The position numbers and the translations under genes were made by a program. From Hymenopus coronatus (taxonomy: Eukaryota; Arthropoda; Insecta; Mantodea; Hymenopodidae), in assembly GCA_030762935.1 (NCBI GenBank), contig CM060893.1:12878001-12942000 (forward strand): a stretch of 64,000 bases of DNA, written 5' to 3'. This document shows, piece by piece, positions 10,855 to 22,211 of the stretch (position 1 is the stretch's first letter; each line of letters opens with the position of its first letter). The notes under the pieces were generated by a model. The model was not told the origin of the DNA and ran no database searches. It saw nothing but the letters and a program-made list of their open reading frames with translations.

Positions 10855-11275
10855 AGAGATTGAATAACAAGGAATACCTCGGCGACTGAAGCTCAATGTT
10901 GATAAAACAAATGCATTCTATTTCAATTAAGGGGGCGGGAAAATACATACAAACTAGAATATAAATATACAAATTGAATATGTAAACAGCACAACATTTC
11001 TTGGGATTACTGTTAATGAGAAACTAACCTACTATGAACGTGTAGTAAATCATCTATATAATGAAACATTAAAATCAGTTTATTATGGAATGATACACTC
11101 ACTTATAGAATATGGGATAGAACACCTATAGAATATTTAAATAGAGTGCTTGTGATTCAGAAAAAAAAAAAAAAAGCCTGATAGTATATTTAACTTAGTC
11201 GACAATCTATAAAGGAAATATTTAAAAATGAAAAAAATGTTGGATAGTATTATTATATGTTTTCAAACTAATATG
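10855..11275 (+). pseudogene. LINE reverse transcriptase C-terminal fragment
   Basis: Broken frames give short matches to the end of a non-LTR reverse transcriptase and its connection region: LNVDKTN (about 10892), TTFLGITVNEKLTYYERV (about 10993-11046), YYGMIHSLIEYGIE (11081-11122), then IQKK and IFNLVDN near 11156-11205. These correspond to the 'TKFLGIxID', 'YYGLIxSHLxYGI' and 'IQKKAxRIIxN' stations. Stops, an A-run and frameshifts interrupt it. Confidence 0.65.
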
Positions 11276-11292
11276 GTTACTGCTATTCTCAT

Positions 11293-11746
11293 TCAAAATT
11301 CATCCAGAATAAAGTAGTCTTCAGAGACTATTCCCAGAAAATTCAAAATATACATTTTATTTGTCAGGTAAATAACTTTAATATAGAATATTTTAATAAA
11401 AATCGTTAGATCCATTTTTTAGAAAACCAAAATGTTCGAAAAAAGTTCCATGTAAAGGGTAGTTTGGGGTGGGGGGATTTTTCTCAAAATCTTCGTGTCG
11501 CATCCCTGGAAGATACTAAACTTAAATACCAAGTTTGGTATTTTACCGACTTTTTGAGTTATCGTGTTCACAGACACATGGACACACACACACACACACA
11601 CACGGACCTTTTTCTGAAAATACTTTTTTTGGATACAGGGAACCCTAAAAAATATATTTCTGGTGAAATCTCGGTATCAAATTTTTGGTGGAGTGCAATA
11701 CCTTCTCTATACACTATATACATAGTACATACGTATAGAGAAAGTA
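11293..11746 (+). repeat. 850-bp family copy, 5'-truncated
   Basis: Contains only the 3' half, from 'ttcatccagaataaag' to GAAAGTA before AAAA. The CA tract (11583-11603) is 10 units. The terminal hairpin arms are intact. Confidence 0.85.
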
Positions 11747-11884
11747 AAAAGATATCCTTGTGTAATTGTAAATATTTAGTTAATAGTATCTATTATGATG
11801 TGCAATGTAGAGTATTAGTGTAAATAATAATTCAATAATGCACCTGTATATAAAAATGAAACGTGAAAAGCTTAACACAGGCAT

Positions 11885-12351
11885 ATCATGTCTATAGGTC
11901 AAAAAAAAGTTTTTTGTATAGTAAGATTTTATCCTCTTGTACTTTAAAAGTTATGCATGTGATCCAGAATGAGGAGGAATTCAGAAGCTGTTTTCAGAAA
12001 ATGTAAGACATACATTTCATTTGTCATGCAAATATTTTTAAACATAAAACTCATTCAAGCAACTTTAAGAATATTAATATTTTGTAAACATTTTTCAGGT
12101 AAAAGGTAATATCGGGTGGAGGGATATTCTTGGAAATCTGTGTTCTATCCTAGGGAAAATGCTGAACATAAATACCAATTTAATTTTCAACCAACTTTTT
12201 GTCATTGAGTTATGCTTTCACACACAGGACACATTTGAACTTTAGTTTTAAAGTACCTTATTTTGGGATAAGGGACAGAACAATTTGCAGTGAAATTTTT
12301 GCATAGAACACAATACTTTGCCTACTTACTATATGTAGCAGAAAAAGTAAT
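11885..12351 (+). repeat. 850-bp family copy, old and decayed
   Basis: Successive family landmarks appear in order with heavy substitution: 'tagtaagattttat', 'gatccagaatgagg', 'ttcagaaaatgtaag', 'tttcatttgtcatgc', 'gtggagggatattctt', 'gagttatgc', and a terminal 'cctacttactatatgtag'. It is much older than its neighbours. Confidence 0.65.
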
Positions 12352-12699
12352 AATTTTTCATAAGGGTTCTTTTATTGAAGCTTTATAAAATAAATGTTGT
12401 AGGTAGATTTTGTGAAGGGGAATGTAACGCATAAAATTGCTTTAAAAAACTTTTATTTCATTGGTTACTAGCTGAAATGTTTAGAAAAGAGAATAATACT
12501 TTAAATACTCCTATTATACAAATGCAGACAAAAGTACTTAAAATTTTGTTTATCTATATTTATAAAAGACAATATGTATGTTCCTTAGACTTCTACAGTG
12601 TTGCACAGTTTCAACGATATTCAGAGGTAATAAATTTTAGGACAAGAAAAATATAGAGCTGACATCACAAAACCCACAGCTGAGAGGTAGAAAAATATT

Positions 12700-12945
12700 C
12701 AAAGAGGTAATTTGGAGATTTTAAATACAAATGAGGCTGTTTTATCAATACTTTTCCTCACCAACAATCAAAGTTTGTTCTCTTTATTTCTTTTTAGGAC
12801 TCGTCACAATAATTCCTGTCCTAATGGAACAGCAAGTTGAAAATGCTCAGAGGTAGGCAATCTCGAGATTTTTCTGCACAAATAAGCTTGTTTTATAAAT
12901 ATTTTTTTCCAAATAAAGATATGTTCTCTTTATTATTTAAGAAAT
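12700..12945 (+). repeat. degenerate tandem duplication, about 147-bp period
   Basis: 'gaggtaatttggagatttt..gctgttttatcaat..tgttctctttatttc' (about 12703-12792) recurs as 'gaggtaggcaatctcgagatttt..cttgttttataaat..tgttctctttattat' (about 12850-12940). The surrounding 12352-13004 is otherwise unassigned. Confidence 0.55.
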
Positions 12946-13004
12946 AGAAACACTCAAAGCTATCTCAATTGAATGGGGAGGAAAAGGTCTATTTTCTGGA
13001 TTCT

Positions 13005-13086
13005 TGTAGGTCCTTGAAAATCTGTGTCATGTATTTGAAAGATGGAGAATTTAAATAATAAGTTTGGTATGTATCAGATTTTTTTT
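13005..13086 (+). repeat. 850-bp family copy, old host, left part
   Basis: 'gaaaatctgtgtcatgtatttgaaagatgg' then 'agtttggta' is the zone before the microsatellite. It is cut by the minus-oriented copy 13087-13923 and continues at 13924 with 'ttttttgagttatgg'. Confidence 0.65.
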
Positions 13087-13923
13087 TACTTTCTCTATAC
13101 TCACTGTGTACATAGTGTATAGAGAATCTATTGCACTCCACCAAAAAATCAATACTGAGATTTCACCGGAAATATATGTTTTAGGGTCCCCTGTATCCAA
13201 AAAAAGTATTTTCAGAAAAAGATCCATGTGTGTGTCTGTGAATACGATAACTCAAAAACAAAAAGTCGGTAAAATACCAAGCTTGGTATTTAAGTTTAGC
13301 ATCTTCCAGGGATGCGAATTGAAGATTTTGAGAAAAATCCCCCCACCCCAAACTACCCTTTACATGGAACTTTTTTCGAAAATTTTGATTTTCTAAAAAA
13401 TGGCTCTAACAATTTTGATTAAAATATCATATATTAAAGTCATTTACCTGACAAATAAAATGTATATTTTGAATTTTCTGGGAATAGCCTCTGAAGACTA
13501 CTTTATTTTGGATGAATTTTTCATAACTACTAAACCGTAAGAGATACACAAAAACTTAACCCACAAAAAAGGTAGAGCAAGTTAAAACACACAATTTATG
13601 TTGTATACATTTTTTTCGTGGAGTTGATCATTTTTGAGATATTCCTTTTTCTTGGTTTCAGCTTTGAAAAACTTATACCTTTCTCAAACAGTAATTTGTC
13701 AACTCCTGTCCATACAAACAAAGGAACATCAGTCACATAGCAACCAGCTTTTGGCTTTCACTTCAACCTATGGTACTCCCTTATTTCGCTTCTACTTACA
13801 ATAAAGATAAGAATATTTCTGCTAATTTTTCTCGATTAGCATGAAATAAATAAAAGATAAGCTTATTAACAATAATAATTTACAGAGATATAGAGAAAGT
13901 CATGTGAATGGAACACATCAGAT
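13087..13923 (-). mobile_element. 850-bp family copy, full length, nested
   Basis: TACTTTC after a T8 run, CATCAGAT before a T run. It sits in the CGTTTTTGAG site of an older forward copy. Read in host orientation this is the same site and polarity as the insertion at 314-1163. Confidence 0.85.
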
Positions 13924-14070
13924 TTTTTGAGTTATGGAGTCTCTCTCTCTCTCTCACCACAGGCTTGCACACACATTTTTCTAAAAATTATTTTTATTCA
14001 GGGGACCTCAAAACATACCCGGTGAAATCCCAAGATCAAGCGTAGGTTGTACTTGCACAATAGCAATGTG
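13924..14070 (+). repeat. 850-bp family copy, old host, right part
   Basis: Resumes 'ttttgagttatgg', followed by a (CT)n in place of the CA tract, 'atttttctaaaaatt', 'ggggacctcaaaacat' and 'ccggtgaaatcc'. It then fades before the hairpin. Confidence 0.6.
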
Positions 14071-14104
14071 TTTTTTGGAGAATTTAAAAATTACAGAAGA
14101 CTCT

Positions 14105-14330
14105 TGCCACATACATAGTAGAGATTGATACCGATTTCATGAAAATACATGACCTCCAAGTTAGAATACATTTTCAGTAAAACGTCTAAATGTCTGTGAA
14201 CAGCATAATTCAAAATGGAAAGTCTGTTAAACACCAAGCTTGAAATTTATGTTCAGCATCTTCCAAGGATGTAACAGGAGGATTTTCATCAAAATCTCCC
14301 CTCCACAAACTACCCTTTACGTGAAAAGCC
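14105..14330 (-). repeat. 850-bp family fragment, decayed
   Basis: Minus-strand piece spanning the hairpin-proximal block to the G-rich zone: 'gtctgtgaacagcataattc', 'aaacaccaagcttgaaat', 'ttccaaggatgtaacagg', 'ctccacaaactacccttta'. Confidence 0.6.
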
Positions 14331-14998
14331 TTATGAATGTAACAGCAGATTTTTTAAACCTCATAATTCTCCTGAAATTTTATTTTAATAATGATTTGTT
14401 CATATTATGCAATCTTGCGAGGTGATTTAGTTTTGCTCATCACACTTTCTTCAGGCTGGTATTACTTCCTAATCTTAAGTATTGTTTGCTGTCTTATTAT
14501 TAAAGCTACTAGAAACAACAGCCACATTCAGTGGTATTTGCAGTAGGTATTTTCCTATCTACTTTTTTCTCTTCATCACAAAACATAACAATATTATAAA
14601 TAACACCCCTTTGCTATAGAACAACACTATTTACTTCAAGTTCCACCACTATCAATGTGAATACTAGGCAATGTGCTGAACAGTACATCAGACTGTACAG
14701 AGCATTTTCTAATGTTTGTACTGCATCATTGCTTTAGGGTTCTGCTCCCACCTGCCTTGGCCAATTTATACATAAAATCTTAATAATACACAGCTTATGT
14801 CAATATTCTTTGTTTTTGTGATTATTCAAGGGGTGTGTAATTTTAAAACAAGCCCATAGTAACACTTTTTAAAAATCTCCCTCTCACTTTAGCCTACTGT
14901 ATGCTCTATATATCTGTAACGAATGCTCTTTATATCTGTAATGAAATGTGTAAGGAGAGTTGTCTTAATTAACAGAAATAGACAGAGGAATATACTTT
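14331..14998. other. unassigned sequence, no gene seen
   Basis: AT-rich, with no motif-bearing frame and no family landmark recognised. Confidence 0.4.
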
Positions 14999-16065
14999 TA
15001 CTTTCTCTAACCCATATGTATAATGTACATAGTGGATATAGAAGGTACTGTATGCCACCCAAAAACTCAATACTAAGATTTCATTGAAAATACATTTTTG
15101 AAGACCCCCCGAGTAAAAAAAGAAGCATGTTTAGAAGCTTTTTGTGCATGTGTGTGTGGGGGGGGGCAGCATAGCTCAAAAATGAAAAACTTGGTATTTA
15201 AGTTCAGTATCTTTGAAGGATGTGACCCAAATCCCCACCAATCCCAACTACCCTTTACATGGAATATTTTTCGTTGTCCTCCGTGGTGTAACGGTTACCA
15301 TGCTAACTTCATATATCCAAGGTCGCGGGTTCAAACCCGGTGGAGGACGATGGATTTTTTCGGACGTAAAAATCCTTAGCATGGCTTCCTTCGGAAGGGA
15401 AGTAAAGCCGTTGGTACTATGTCGTAGATTTACGGCACATAAAAGAACCTCAAGCCTGATACACAGGCCTTTGAGCAAAATTAAGCAGTCTTTCATGCCC
15501 AGTATAAAATGGGACACTGAAAACCAGAGCAGTTAAAGAGCGTCCATAAATAAAATTCCATATGGAATATTTTTCAAAAATTTTGATTTTCCCAAAAAAT
15601 GGCTCTAACGATGTTTATTAAAATGCCATAAGTTTAAGATATTTTCATGGGAAACAAAATGTTTATCTTGAATTTTCTGGGACTTCTTCATTCTGGATGA
15701 CTTTTGTATAGCTGGTAAACCATAAATAGATACAAATTTACTACACAAAAAAATGTAAATCTCATTAAAATTCAATTTATAACTTTCTTTTTTTATAGAG
15801 CGAACCATTTTCAAGATATTGCTAGTTATTGGTTTCTGTTTTAAGCTACTTAAACATTTCTCAAACGGGAAGATAAATTTCTTGTCGTCTCTCTTTTGTT
15901 TACTCCTAGCAATCAGCCTTTAGACTAGTGTATTTCCTTATTTCTCTACTACTTACAAAGAAGCAAGTAATAAGAGCATTTCTGGTAATTTTATTTTGAT
16001 TAGCATGATGTAGAAAAAAGAATACTAAGTTGTTTTGTGGAACAGCTAGAGAAATGATGAAAAGA
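14999..16065 (-). repeat. 850-bp family copy carrying a SINE insertion
   Basis: Minus-oriented subfamily II-like copy whose terminal hairpin reads 'taacccatatgta..tacatagtggata'. It has a poly-G after the GT tract (15158-15167). The element is split by the type A SINE 15273-15561 at its 'acatggaatatttttcg' zone. Its 5' end is worn ('agctagagaaatgatg'). Confidence 0.8.
15273..15561 (+). repeat. tRNA-derived SINE, type A, with exact 14-bp target repeat
   Basis: Complete head with A box (ccgtggtgtaacggttacc) and B box (gggttcaaaccc). It is flanked by identical ATGGAATATTTTTC at 15259-15272 and 15562-15575, a hallmark of LINE-machinery insertion. The target is inside a family copy, so this SINE insertion is the younger event. 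Confidence 0.93.
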
Positions 16066-16085
16066 GAAAAATAAAAGAGGGTTTG

Positions 16086-16170
16086 CTGGTTATGCAAAAG
16101 TCATCCTGAATAAAGAGGTCTTCAGAGACTATTCCCAGAAAATTCAAGATATACATTTTATTTGCCTATG
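16086..16170 (+). repeat. 850-bp family fragment
   Basis: Only the 'tatgcaaaa..tcatcctgaataaag..ctattcccagaaaattca' zone, about 80 bp, with unrelated sequence on both sides. 16171-16486 is unassigned. Confidence 0.65.
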
Positions 16171-16486
16171 ATGTTCAGTTCTGGATGTTTCACAATAAGC
16201 ATAGCATTCCAAAATATGCTACAGTTGTAGATGAAATGTTTTCCTAGGAACTGAATATGATCATTTACTTTGACCTGTGCCACATTAGGGATTTGACCGT
16301 GCCCCCATGTTTGCTAAAAGGTTGGACGAAAGTCCACTTTGATACAGCATGGAGGCTTAGAAAGGCCTTACAATGTACCTCAAAGCAATGGAATTATTCA
16401 TGGCAAGATACTTGAAGATAATGTAAATGTTTTTAAAGTTTCATTGTAGGTTGAGTCTAGTAACATCTTGGGCCATATGAATAGAA

Positions 16487-17210
16487 ATCTGATGTATTCC
16501 GTTCATATGACTTTCTCTACATCTCTGTAACAAATTATTGTTAACAAGCTTATTCTCCTATCTAATGCTAATTGAGATAAACATTAGCAGAAATGGTCTT
16601 ATTTCTTGCTTCCTTGTAAGTAGGTGAGAAATATGGGTAGGCTAAACTGACAGTCAAATGTTTTAAAGCGTAGTTGCTATGAGATTGAAATCTGTTTCTT
16701 TGTGTGGCCAGGAATTGACAAGTTCCTGTATGAGAAAAGTTTTAAGTATTTTAAAACTAAAACTAATAACAAGGAATATCTCCAGAAAAAAATGTATATA
16801 ACATAAATTGTGTGTTTTAACGAGATCTACAATGTTTGTGCAGTAAGTTTTTCTCTCTTACTGTTTACCAGTTATGTAAAATTCAAAATAAAGAGGTCTT
16901 CAGAGGCTATTCCTAGATAATTCAAGATACACATTTTACTTGTCATGTAAATATCTTAAATATATAAAATTTTAATCAAAATCGTTAGAGCCATTTTTGA
17001 GAAACCAAACTTTTCAAATTTTTTTCCATTTGAAGGGTAGCTGGGGGTGGGGGGATTTTCTCTAAAATCTTTAGGTCGCATCCTTGGAAGATATTGAACT
17101 TAAATATCAAATTTGGTGTTTAATGGACTTTTCATTTATGCTGCACAGACACACACACATTGTATTCAGGGGGTCTCAAAACATATTTTTGGTGAAATCT
17201 CAGTATCAAA
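16487..17210 (+). repeat. 850-bp family copy, subfamily II, 3' end lost
   Basis: ATCTGATG start, and 'ctttgtgtggccaggaattg' marks the second subfamily. It runs through the G-rich zone and a short CA tract (17149-17159) to 'ctcagtatcaaat', then departs before the hairpin. Confidence 0.8.
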
Positions 17211-18378
17211 TAAAGCAAGTGGTTTCTCAAAGCTCATACTCATGAATATGAACACTTTCTATGATTATATACTCAAATCAAATAAAACAGGCTCGTTTTC
17301 ATAAGTATAAAAAACTGGCTATCTCAGGTGAGTATATCTCTCTCTGAGCATATAGCTTCATTAATTATGGATGTTTGATTAGCATTCTGCATTAGTATTT
17401 AGTGGAACAGACTGATTTTAAGATTAGGAATTCACATAGCAAGCTTAAGTAATAAATCTGACTTTAGTGATGCTTCAGGGTTATGTTTTTGCAACAGAGA
17501 AGTTTTGAACTTCTGGAATGTTCATGATAATGTTAGTACACCAATAAATAAAACTGATATAGAAAAAAAGGAAAGAAATAAGTCATTCATTAGGAAGCAT
17601 AACACATTAAACAAAACAAAAAAAAAGGGGGGAGGGCATTCTTCAATGTCTATAGTTGCATGTGAAAACAGTTTGCCAATATTCCTTGCAGATGCACTTC
17701 CTTGCTAGCGCTGTTATTATACACAATCGCAGATGACCAACAAATACCATTGTATTTAGTGCTGAGGATCCTCAGCTGAAGCATAGCCAAGGGATGTTTT
17801 ATACAAGTAGAAGAGTGAAGTAGTTTGGGGCAGCATAGCTGAGGGGTCTGCTCATCTAAACCCCAATGATCCCTGGTAGTTTTCACTACCACTTTCTGTA
17901 ACGCGTGTTGTGGGGATAATTGGAGTTTTGGATGGGCCAATCCTGTGGCTACGCCTTGGGTCCTACATTGGACAATATTAAAGTGCACACCAAAAAGGTG
18001 ACATGTATTGGAGATTACCCAATGTCATTTCTAGGCTATATTTTTCTGTAGCGATACACGAAACTGCTTTAATGCCCATTACTATATTTGTATATATTTC
18101 CATAAATATTACATAGCTCATAAATTCTGCAGTTTTCATTAGACTTACTTTTGACTATGAGGAAATTGAAATATACTCGGAACATGAAAAGAGAATGAAG
18201 TCAAAAAGTGAGACAAGCTTTTGTTCATATCAACAAAGGAGCACATACTCTTATAAGATGGATGTCTAAGTATGTTCTATTCAACTTCCATTACTTGAGT
18301 ATGTTCTCTCAGTGAAGAGGTACTCAAAAGTTTTTTTGTTTTTTTCTTTCTTACCAAACGGAGACCATACTTGAAAAG
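17211..18378. other. unassigned sequence, no gene seen
   Basis: Frames at 17505-17708 (+) and 17650-17988 (-) show no motif I recognise. The 112-residue minus frame is Cys/His-bearing but has no spacing typical of a zinc finger. Codon use and context give no support for a gene. Confidence 0.4.
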
Positions 18379-18444
18379 AAACTAATGTGTTCCATTCACA
18401 TAACTTTCTCCAGCTGTTCTGTGTACTAACTATTCTTAAAAAAG

Positions 18445-18506
<62 letters not shown>

Positions 18507-19235
18507 ATGCAAATCGAGATAAACGTTAACAGAATTGGTCTTATCACTTGTTTCCTTGTAAGTAGAGGAGAAATAAGGGAATAATTTAGGCTAAAGCGGT
18601 AGTCAAATCTTTTAAAAGCTGATTGCTATGTGATACAATTGAGTTTTGGTTCACTTTGCATGGTACCGTTTGAGAAAAGTTAATTACTTTAAAATTGAAA
18701 CCAACAACAAGGAATATCTTGTAAAGGTCAACTGTACAAGAAAAGCATATGACATAAATGATGTGTTTTGTTGAGATCTACTTTTTTGGTGTAGTAAGTT
18801 TTTGTCCATTTCTTACGGGTTAACTGTTTTGCAAAATTCTGCAAAACTCATCCAGAATAAAAGGTCTTCACAGGCTATTCCCATAAAATACAAAATATAT
18901 ATTTTTGAACATCTTTAACATATGTTATTTTAATTAAAATCGTTAGAGCAATTTTTAAGAAAAACAAACATTTTAAAAATTATTCTATATAAAGGGTAGT
19001 TTGTGGCAGGGAGGTTTTCTTAAAATCTTTGTGTCGCATCCCTGAAAGGTACTAAACTTTTAACAGTCTCTCTGTTTTTGAGCTATGCTGCCTTTTTCAT
19101 AAAATGCTTTTTTTGAATGCAGAGGACCTCAGAACACATATTTCTGGTGAAATCTTGATGTCAAATTTTTTGATGGAATACAATAACTTCTCTATCTACT
19201 ATGCACATTAAATGTACATACATTTAGAGAAAGTA
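18379..19235 (+). mobile_element. 850-bp family copy, subfamily II, with TA microsatellite
   Basis: Start 'ctaatgtgttccattcacat', end GAAAGTA before AAAA. The terminal hairpin has a third arm sequence ('tatgcacat..atgtacata'). A (TA)n tract interrupts the first 100 bp where siblings have 'cttttatctactt'. Confidence 0.85.
18452..18503. repeat. (TA)n microsatellite
   Basis: About 26 uninterrupted TA units inside the family copy 18379-19235. Confidence 0.95.
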
Positions 19236-19328
19236 AAAATGAAATATTTACTATATGCTTATTTTTATTTATATTGCTCCTTGGCTTTCAATTAGGCTCA
19301 TCAGATAAGTGTCCTGTTCATTTTTATG

Positions 19329-20505
19329 AGGGGCATTCAAAAAGTTTTGCTACAAGCTTATCTATTGTTGCACAAAATATAACTGGCAACAGTTGACCAT
19401 GCTATTAAATTATGGCTAAATTCAGTCATACAGTTGTTTAGTTCCATCTACATGTTCACAAGCTATAATAAAATAAAAAAAAAAAAATAAAATAAATAAT
19501 TCCATGAAGACTTGTTAGCTGCTTATGGTGAGATGAATTCGATAATTTGAAGGAGGATTTTGAAAGAAAATGTAAATGGCGTGTTTTTTATGGACGCTCT
19601 TTAACTGCTGTGGTTCTCAGCATCCCATTCTATATTGGGCGTGAAAGACCGCTTAATTTTGCTCAGAGGCCTCTCTATCAGGCTTGAGGTTCTTTTACAT
19701 GCCGTAAATCTACAACACGGGACCAACAGCTTTATTTCCCTTCCAAAGGAAGCCATGCTAAGGATTTTTATGTCCGAAAAAATACATCGTCCTCCGCTGG
19801 GTTTGAACCCGCGACTTTGGGTATATGAAGTCAGCATTACACCATGGAGGGCAACTGATTTTGAAAGATAACTTCATTCTGGCCAGCCTTGAGAAGCTGT
19901 GAATGAAAGAACAATTCAAACTATGAGGAACTTGGCACAGGAAAATCAGCATATTACTGCTAAAATGGAAGGTGGTATCAGTATTGGCTCTATTCCATGA
20001 ACATTTAAAGCTGCGAAAAATCTGTGCAAACTCTGTTCAGCATTCTCTAATCAATGAAGAAATGTGCAAGGGAACTGCTGAACATATTTCCACCTGATGG
20101 CTGTTAACATTTGACAGATGTATGCACTGGTGATGAAAGTTGATTTTATAATCCATTCAGCTGTTCTTTGATAAGATTTTCATTCTCGGAAGCAAAGTTC
20201 AGTGTGTTCTTAACCATTAGTGGTTAAATGCATGCCTGAAGGAATGACAATGAATGGAGAATACATGGCTCTCATGTTTTTAATTTTTTATTTAAAAGAG
20301 CTGAGACAGCGATGTCCAAAGACAGGAATTTCAAGTCTGTTGTTTTTCATGACAATGCATCTCCTCACAGAACAGTGACAAATTTGAGAAAACTGGAAGT
20401 CCATTTGCTTGGCCAGCCACCCTACAGTCTTGATCTTGCACAGTGTAAACTTTTGGCAGTTTCCTCAAATGAAATCTGCATTGCTGGAAAAATCTTTTAA
20501 ACAAG
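19329..20505 (+). pseudogene. mariner-family transposase relic
   Basis: The left edge 'gaggggcattcaaaaag' looks like a mariner terminal repeat. In the forward frame at 20312-20500 the catalytic station VVFHDNASPHRT is followed by QPPYSLDLAQC, the equivalent of 'HPPYSPDLAPCD'. The third catalytic Asp is not in place and spacing is shorter by about three residues than D34D. Earlier parts are scrambled by stops, and a SINE (19568-19856) interrupts the 5' third. The right terminal repeat was not found; a hAT relic begins just after. Confidence 0.75.
19568..19856 (-). repeat. tRNA-derived SINE, type A
   Basis: Minus-oriented, with B box plus-strand 'gggtttgaaccc' (19799-19810). It is bounded by identical GATTTTGAAAGA at 19556-19567 and 19857-19868, a 12-bp target repeat. 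The insertion is within the mariner relic, so mariner decay was under way or complete when the SINE moved. Confidence 0.92.
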
Positions 20506-20511
20506 GCGTCC

Positions 20512-21330
20512 CCAACAATCTGCCCGCTCGGGTGGCAGTAAACGTCCGGTTGCGTGCATGAAATCGAGATGCTACAATTGTGTAAATTAACTTACACTTT
20601 CACTGTCAATTATGTAATAACGATAGCAGTATTTTATACTTTAAAACTGATATCTAATATAATACAAAATAAAATCTAATTGGCAGGAAATTCAATTAAC
20701 GAAATACAAACACCCGTATAAAACTAAATAATATAATATGACATAGACCTTGTTGGTACTATGCAATTCAATTAAGTAAACAATACAGGTAAACATAATA
20801 TTCTTCAAATAAATGTCTCTATGAAAACTAATCTTTCTTAGCCATCCGACAATCGCCGTGATTTTTGCAGTTGTCTGTTTTCAACCAGCTGTTCAATATG
20901 TAGGACTATTGTTTGCGAGCTACCCAATCGCAAACATGCTTTCAAATGTTCATCACTTAATTGGCTTCTATGACGTGACCTTGTACACTTAATTAAGAAA
21001 AACAGTGACTCACAAACATAGGTTGTCCCGAACATGCACAAAATTCTTTCAGTTAGATTGTGGAATTTAGGAAATCTTTCGCATCTTACAGAGGTGTAGG
21101 AATATTTTATACTTTTTCTATTCTAATGTTTATCTTTTAACTCAATATTATTCTGCATATCTATTACTTTCAACTGCAGTTTAACAGGACTATCGAGGAT
21201 ATCCCCTGAAAATGGTGTTGCAAATAACTTAAATTGTTTCTCAAGTGGTATAACGTCCTGGAATCTATGTTTGAATTCTTCGTGCAATTGTCGCAGTATG
21301 GTTATATAAGTCTAAGTCTAAGGTTTCTAC
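20512..21330 (-). pseudogene. hAT-family transposase relic (GTF2IRD2/ZBED5-like)
   Basis: The right edge 'caaggcgtccccaac' with a following 'ctgcccgctcggg' resembles a hAT terminal repeat (CAGGGGTCCCCAA type). On the minus strand, frames at about 21320-21130 read EEFKHRFQDV..FKLFATPFSGDI. At 21060-20840 they read FPKFHNLTERILCMFGTTYVCE..HRSQLSDEHLKACLR, the dimerisation end of hAT transposases ('FGSTYxCEQxFS..SxLTDEHL'). A stop separates the two blocks. The 5' end is missing. Confidence 0.8.
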
Positions 21331-22211
21331 ACACTAAATCACTGAGGTTATGGTGGAAAATGTAGCGTCATCGAGAGTAATGTCATTGCAAATTATATTT
21401 AGTTATTTTGTTTAGAAGTTTGTAACACACTAAAAATTTTGCTGTGTCATTTTCTTCCATAAACAGAAAGTTTTCTTCCAATTTTGTTCAAATCATCAGA
21501 AGTGTGGACAACCATCTTCCCAATGCAGATGTACCAGCCATCGTAAAAAGGACACCACAGTACTAACATGTAGCGTTACACTGCCAGTGCACGAATATAC
21601 TGGAATGTGTAGATGCGCGGCCCACAGTGAATGTAATGTTCAGCTCTGTGCGCCCTCAAGCGACCTTGACTCGACTTGGGGAGGATCTTGCTCAGGGTAT
21701 AAATTCAGCTCTGTTGACAGTATCTCAGCCTGAATATCATAGTACTTTTTATAAGCGGTGGTACCATCTACAACTGTGTGGAGAGAGGTGGAGACTACTT
21801 TGAAGGATGAAGTTTCTGAATTCCATCCTTCGTTTGGCCTCAAGAAGATACTTACAAAATGTTTTGAATGCTCCTTATAGGTCTACTACTATGCACAGTT
21901 CCAATGATTTATCTTTGGTGTCTGTTGTAAATTTTTCAGTACACATCATCTTACAATCACAATTTTGCCCTGTTCCACTAACCTATCGAGTTGTCACAAA
22001 CTCTCTTCTAGTCTTTATGCAGCCACATGTCTTCCTCTTACATGGATTCTATCACTCAAGATACTGCATTATCTAAGTACTTACTCATAATCAGCACTAA
22101 AAAATGTCCTAGCACTAATTCCACAATCTTAATAAACATGACAATATACAATAATGCACTCGGTGGCTTACAGTTATCACTGTTAACTGTATGACAGATC
22201 TAAAAAAAAAA
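21331..22211. other. unassigned sequence, no gene seen
   Basis: 21331-21640 may be further decayed hAT. Frames at 21640-21843 (-) and 21807-22076 (+) overlap each other and show no motif. Confidence 0.35.

Noticed and set aside
15248..15536. Open frames over the type A SINE (for example 15248-15517, 19601-19871, 35800-36124)
   Set aside because: They recur in every SINE copy on both strands and derive from tRNA-like sequence; no protein family.
17650..17988. 112-codon minus frame as a gene
   Set aside because: No recognisable domain, no plausible splice context, and a single-frame length that chance can give.
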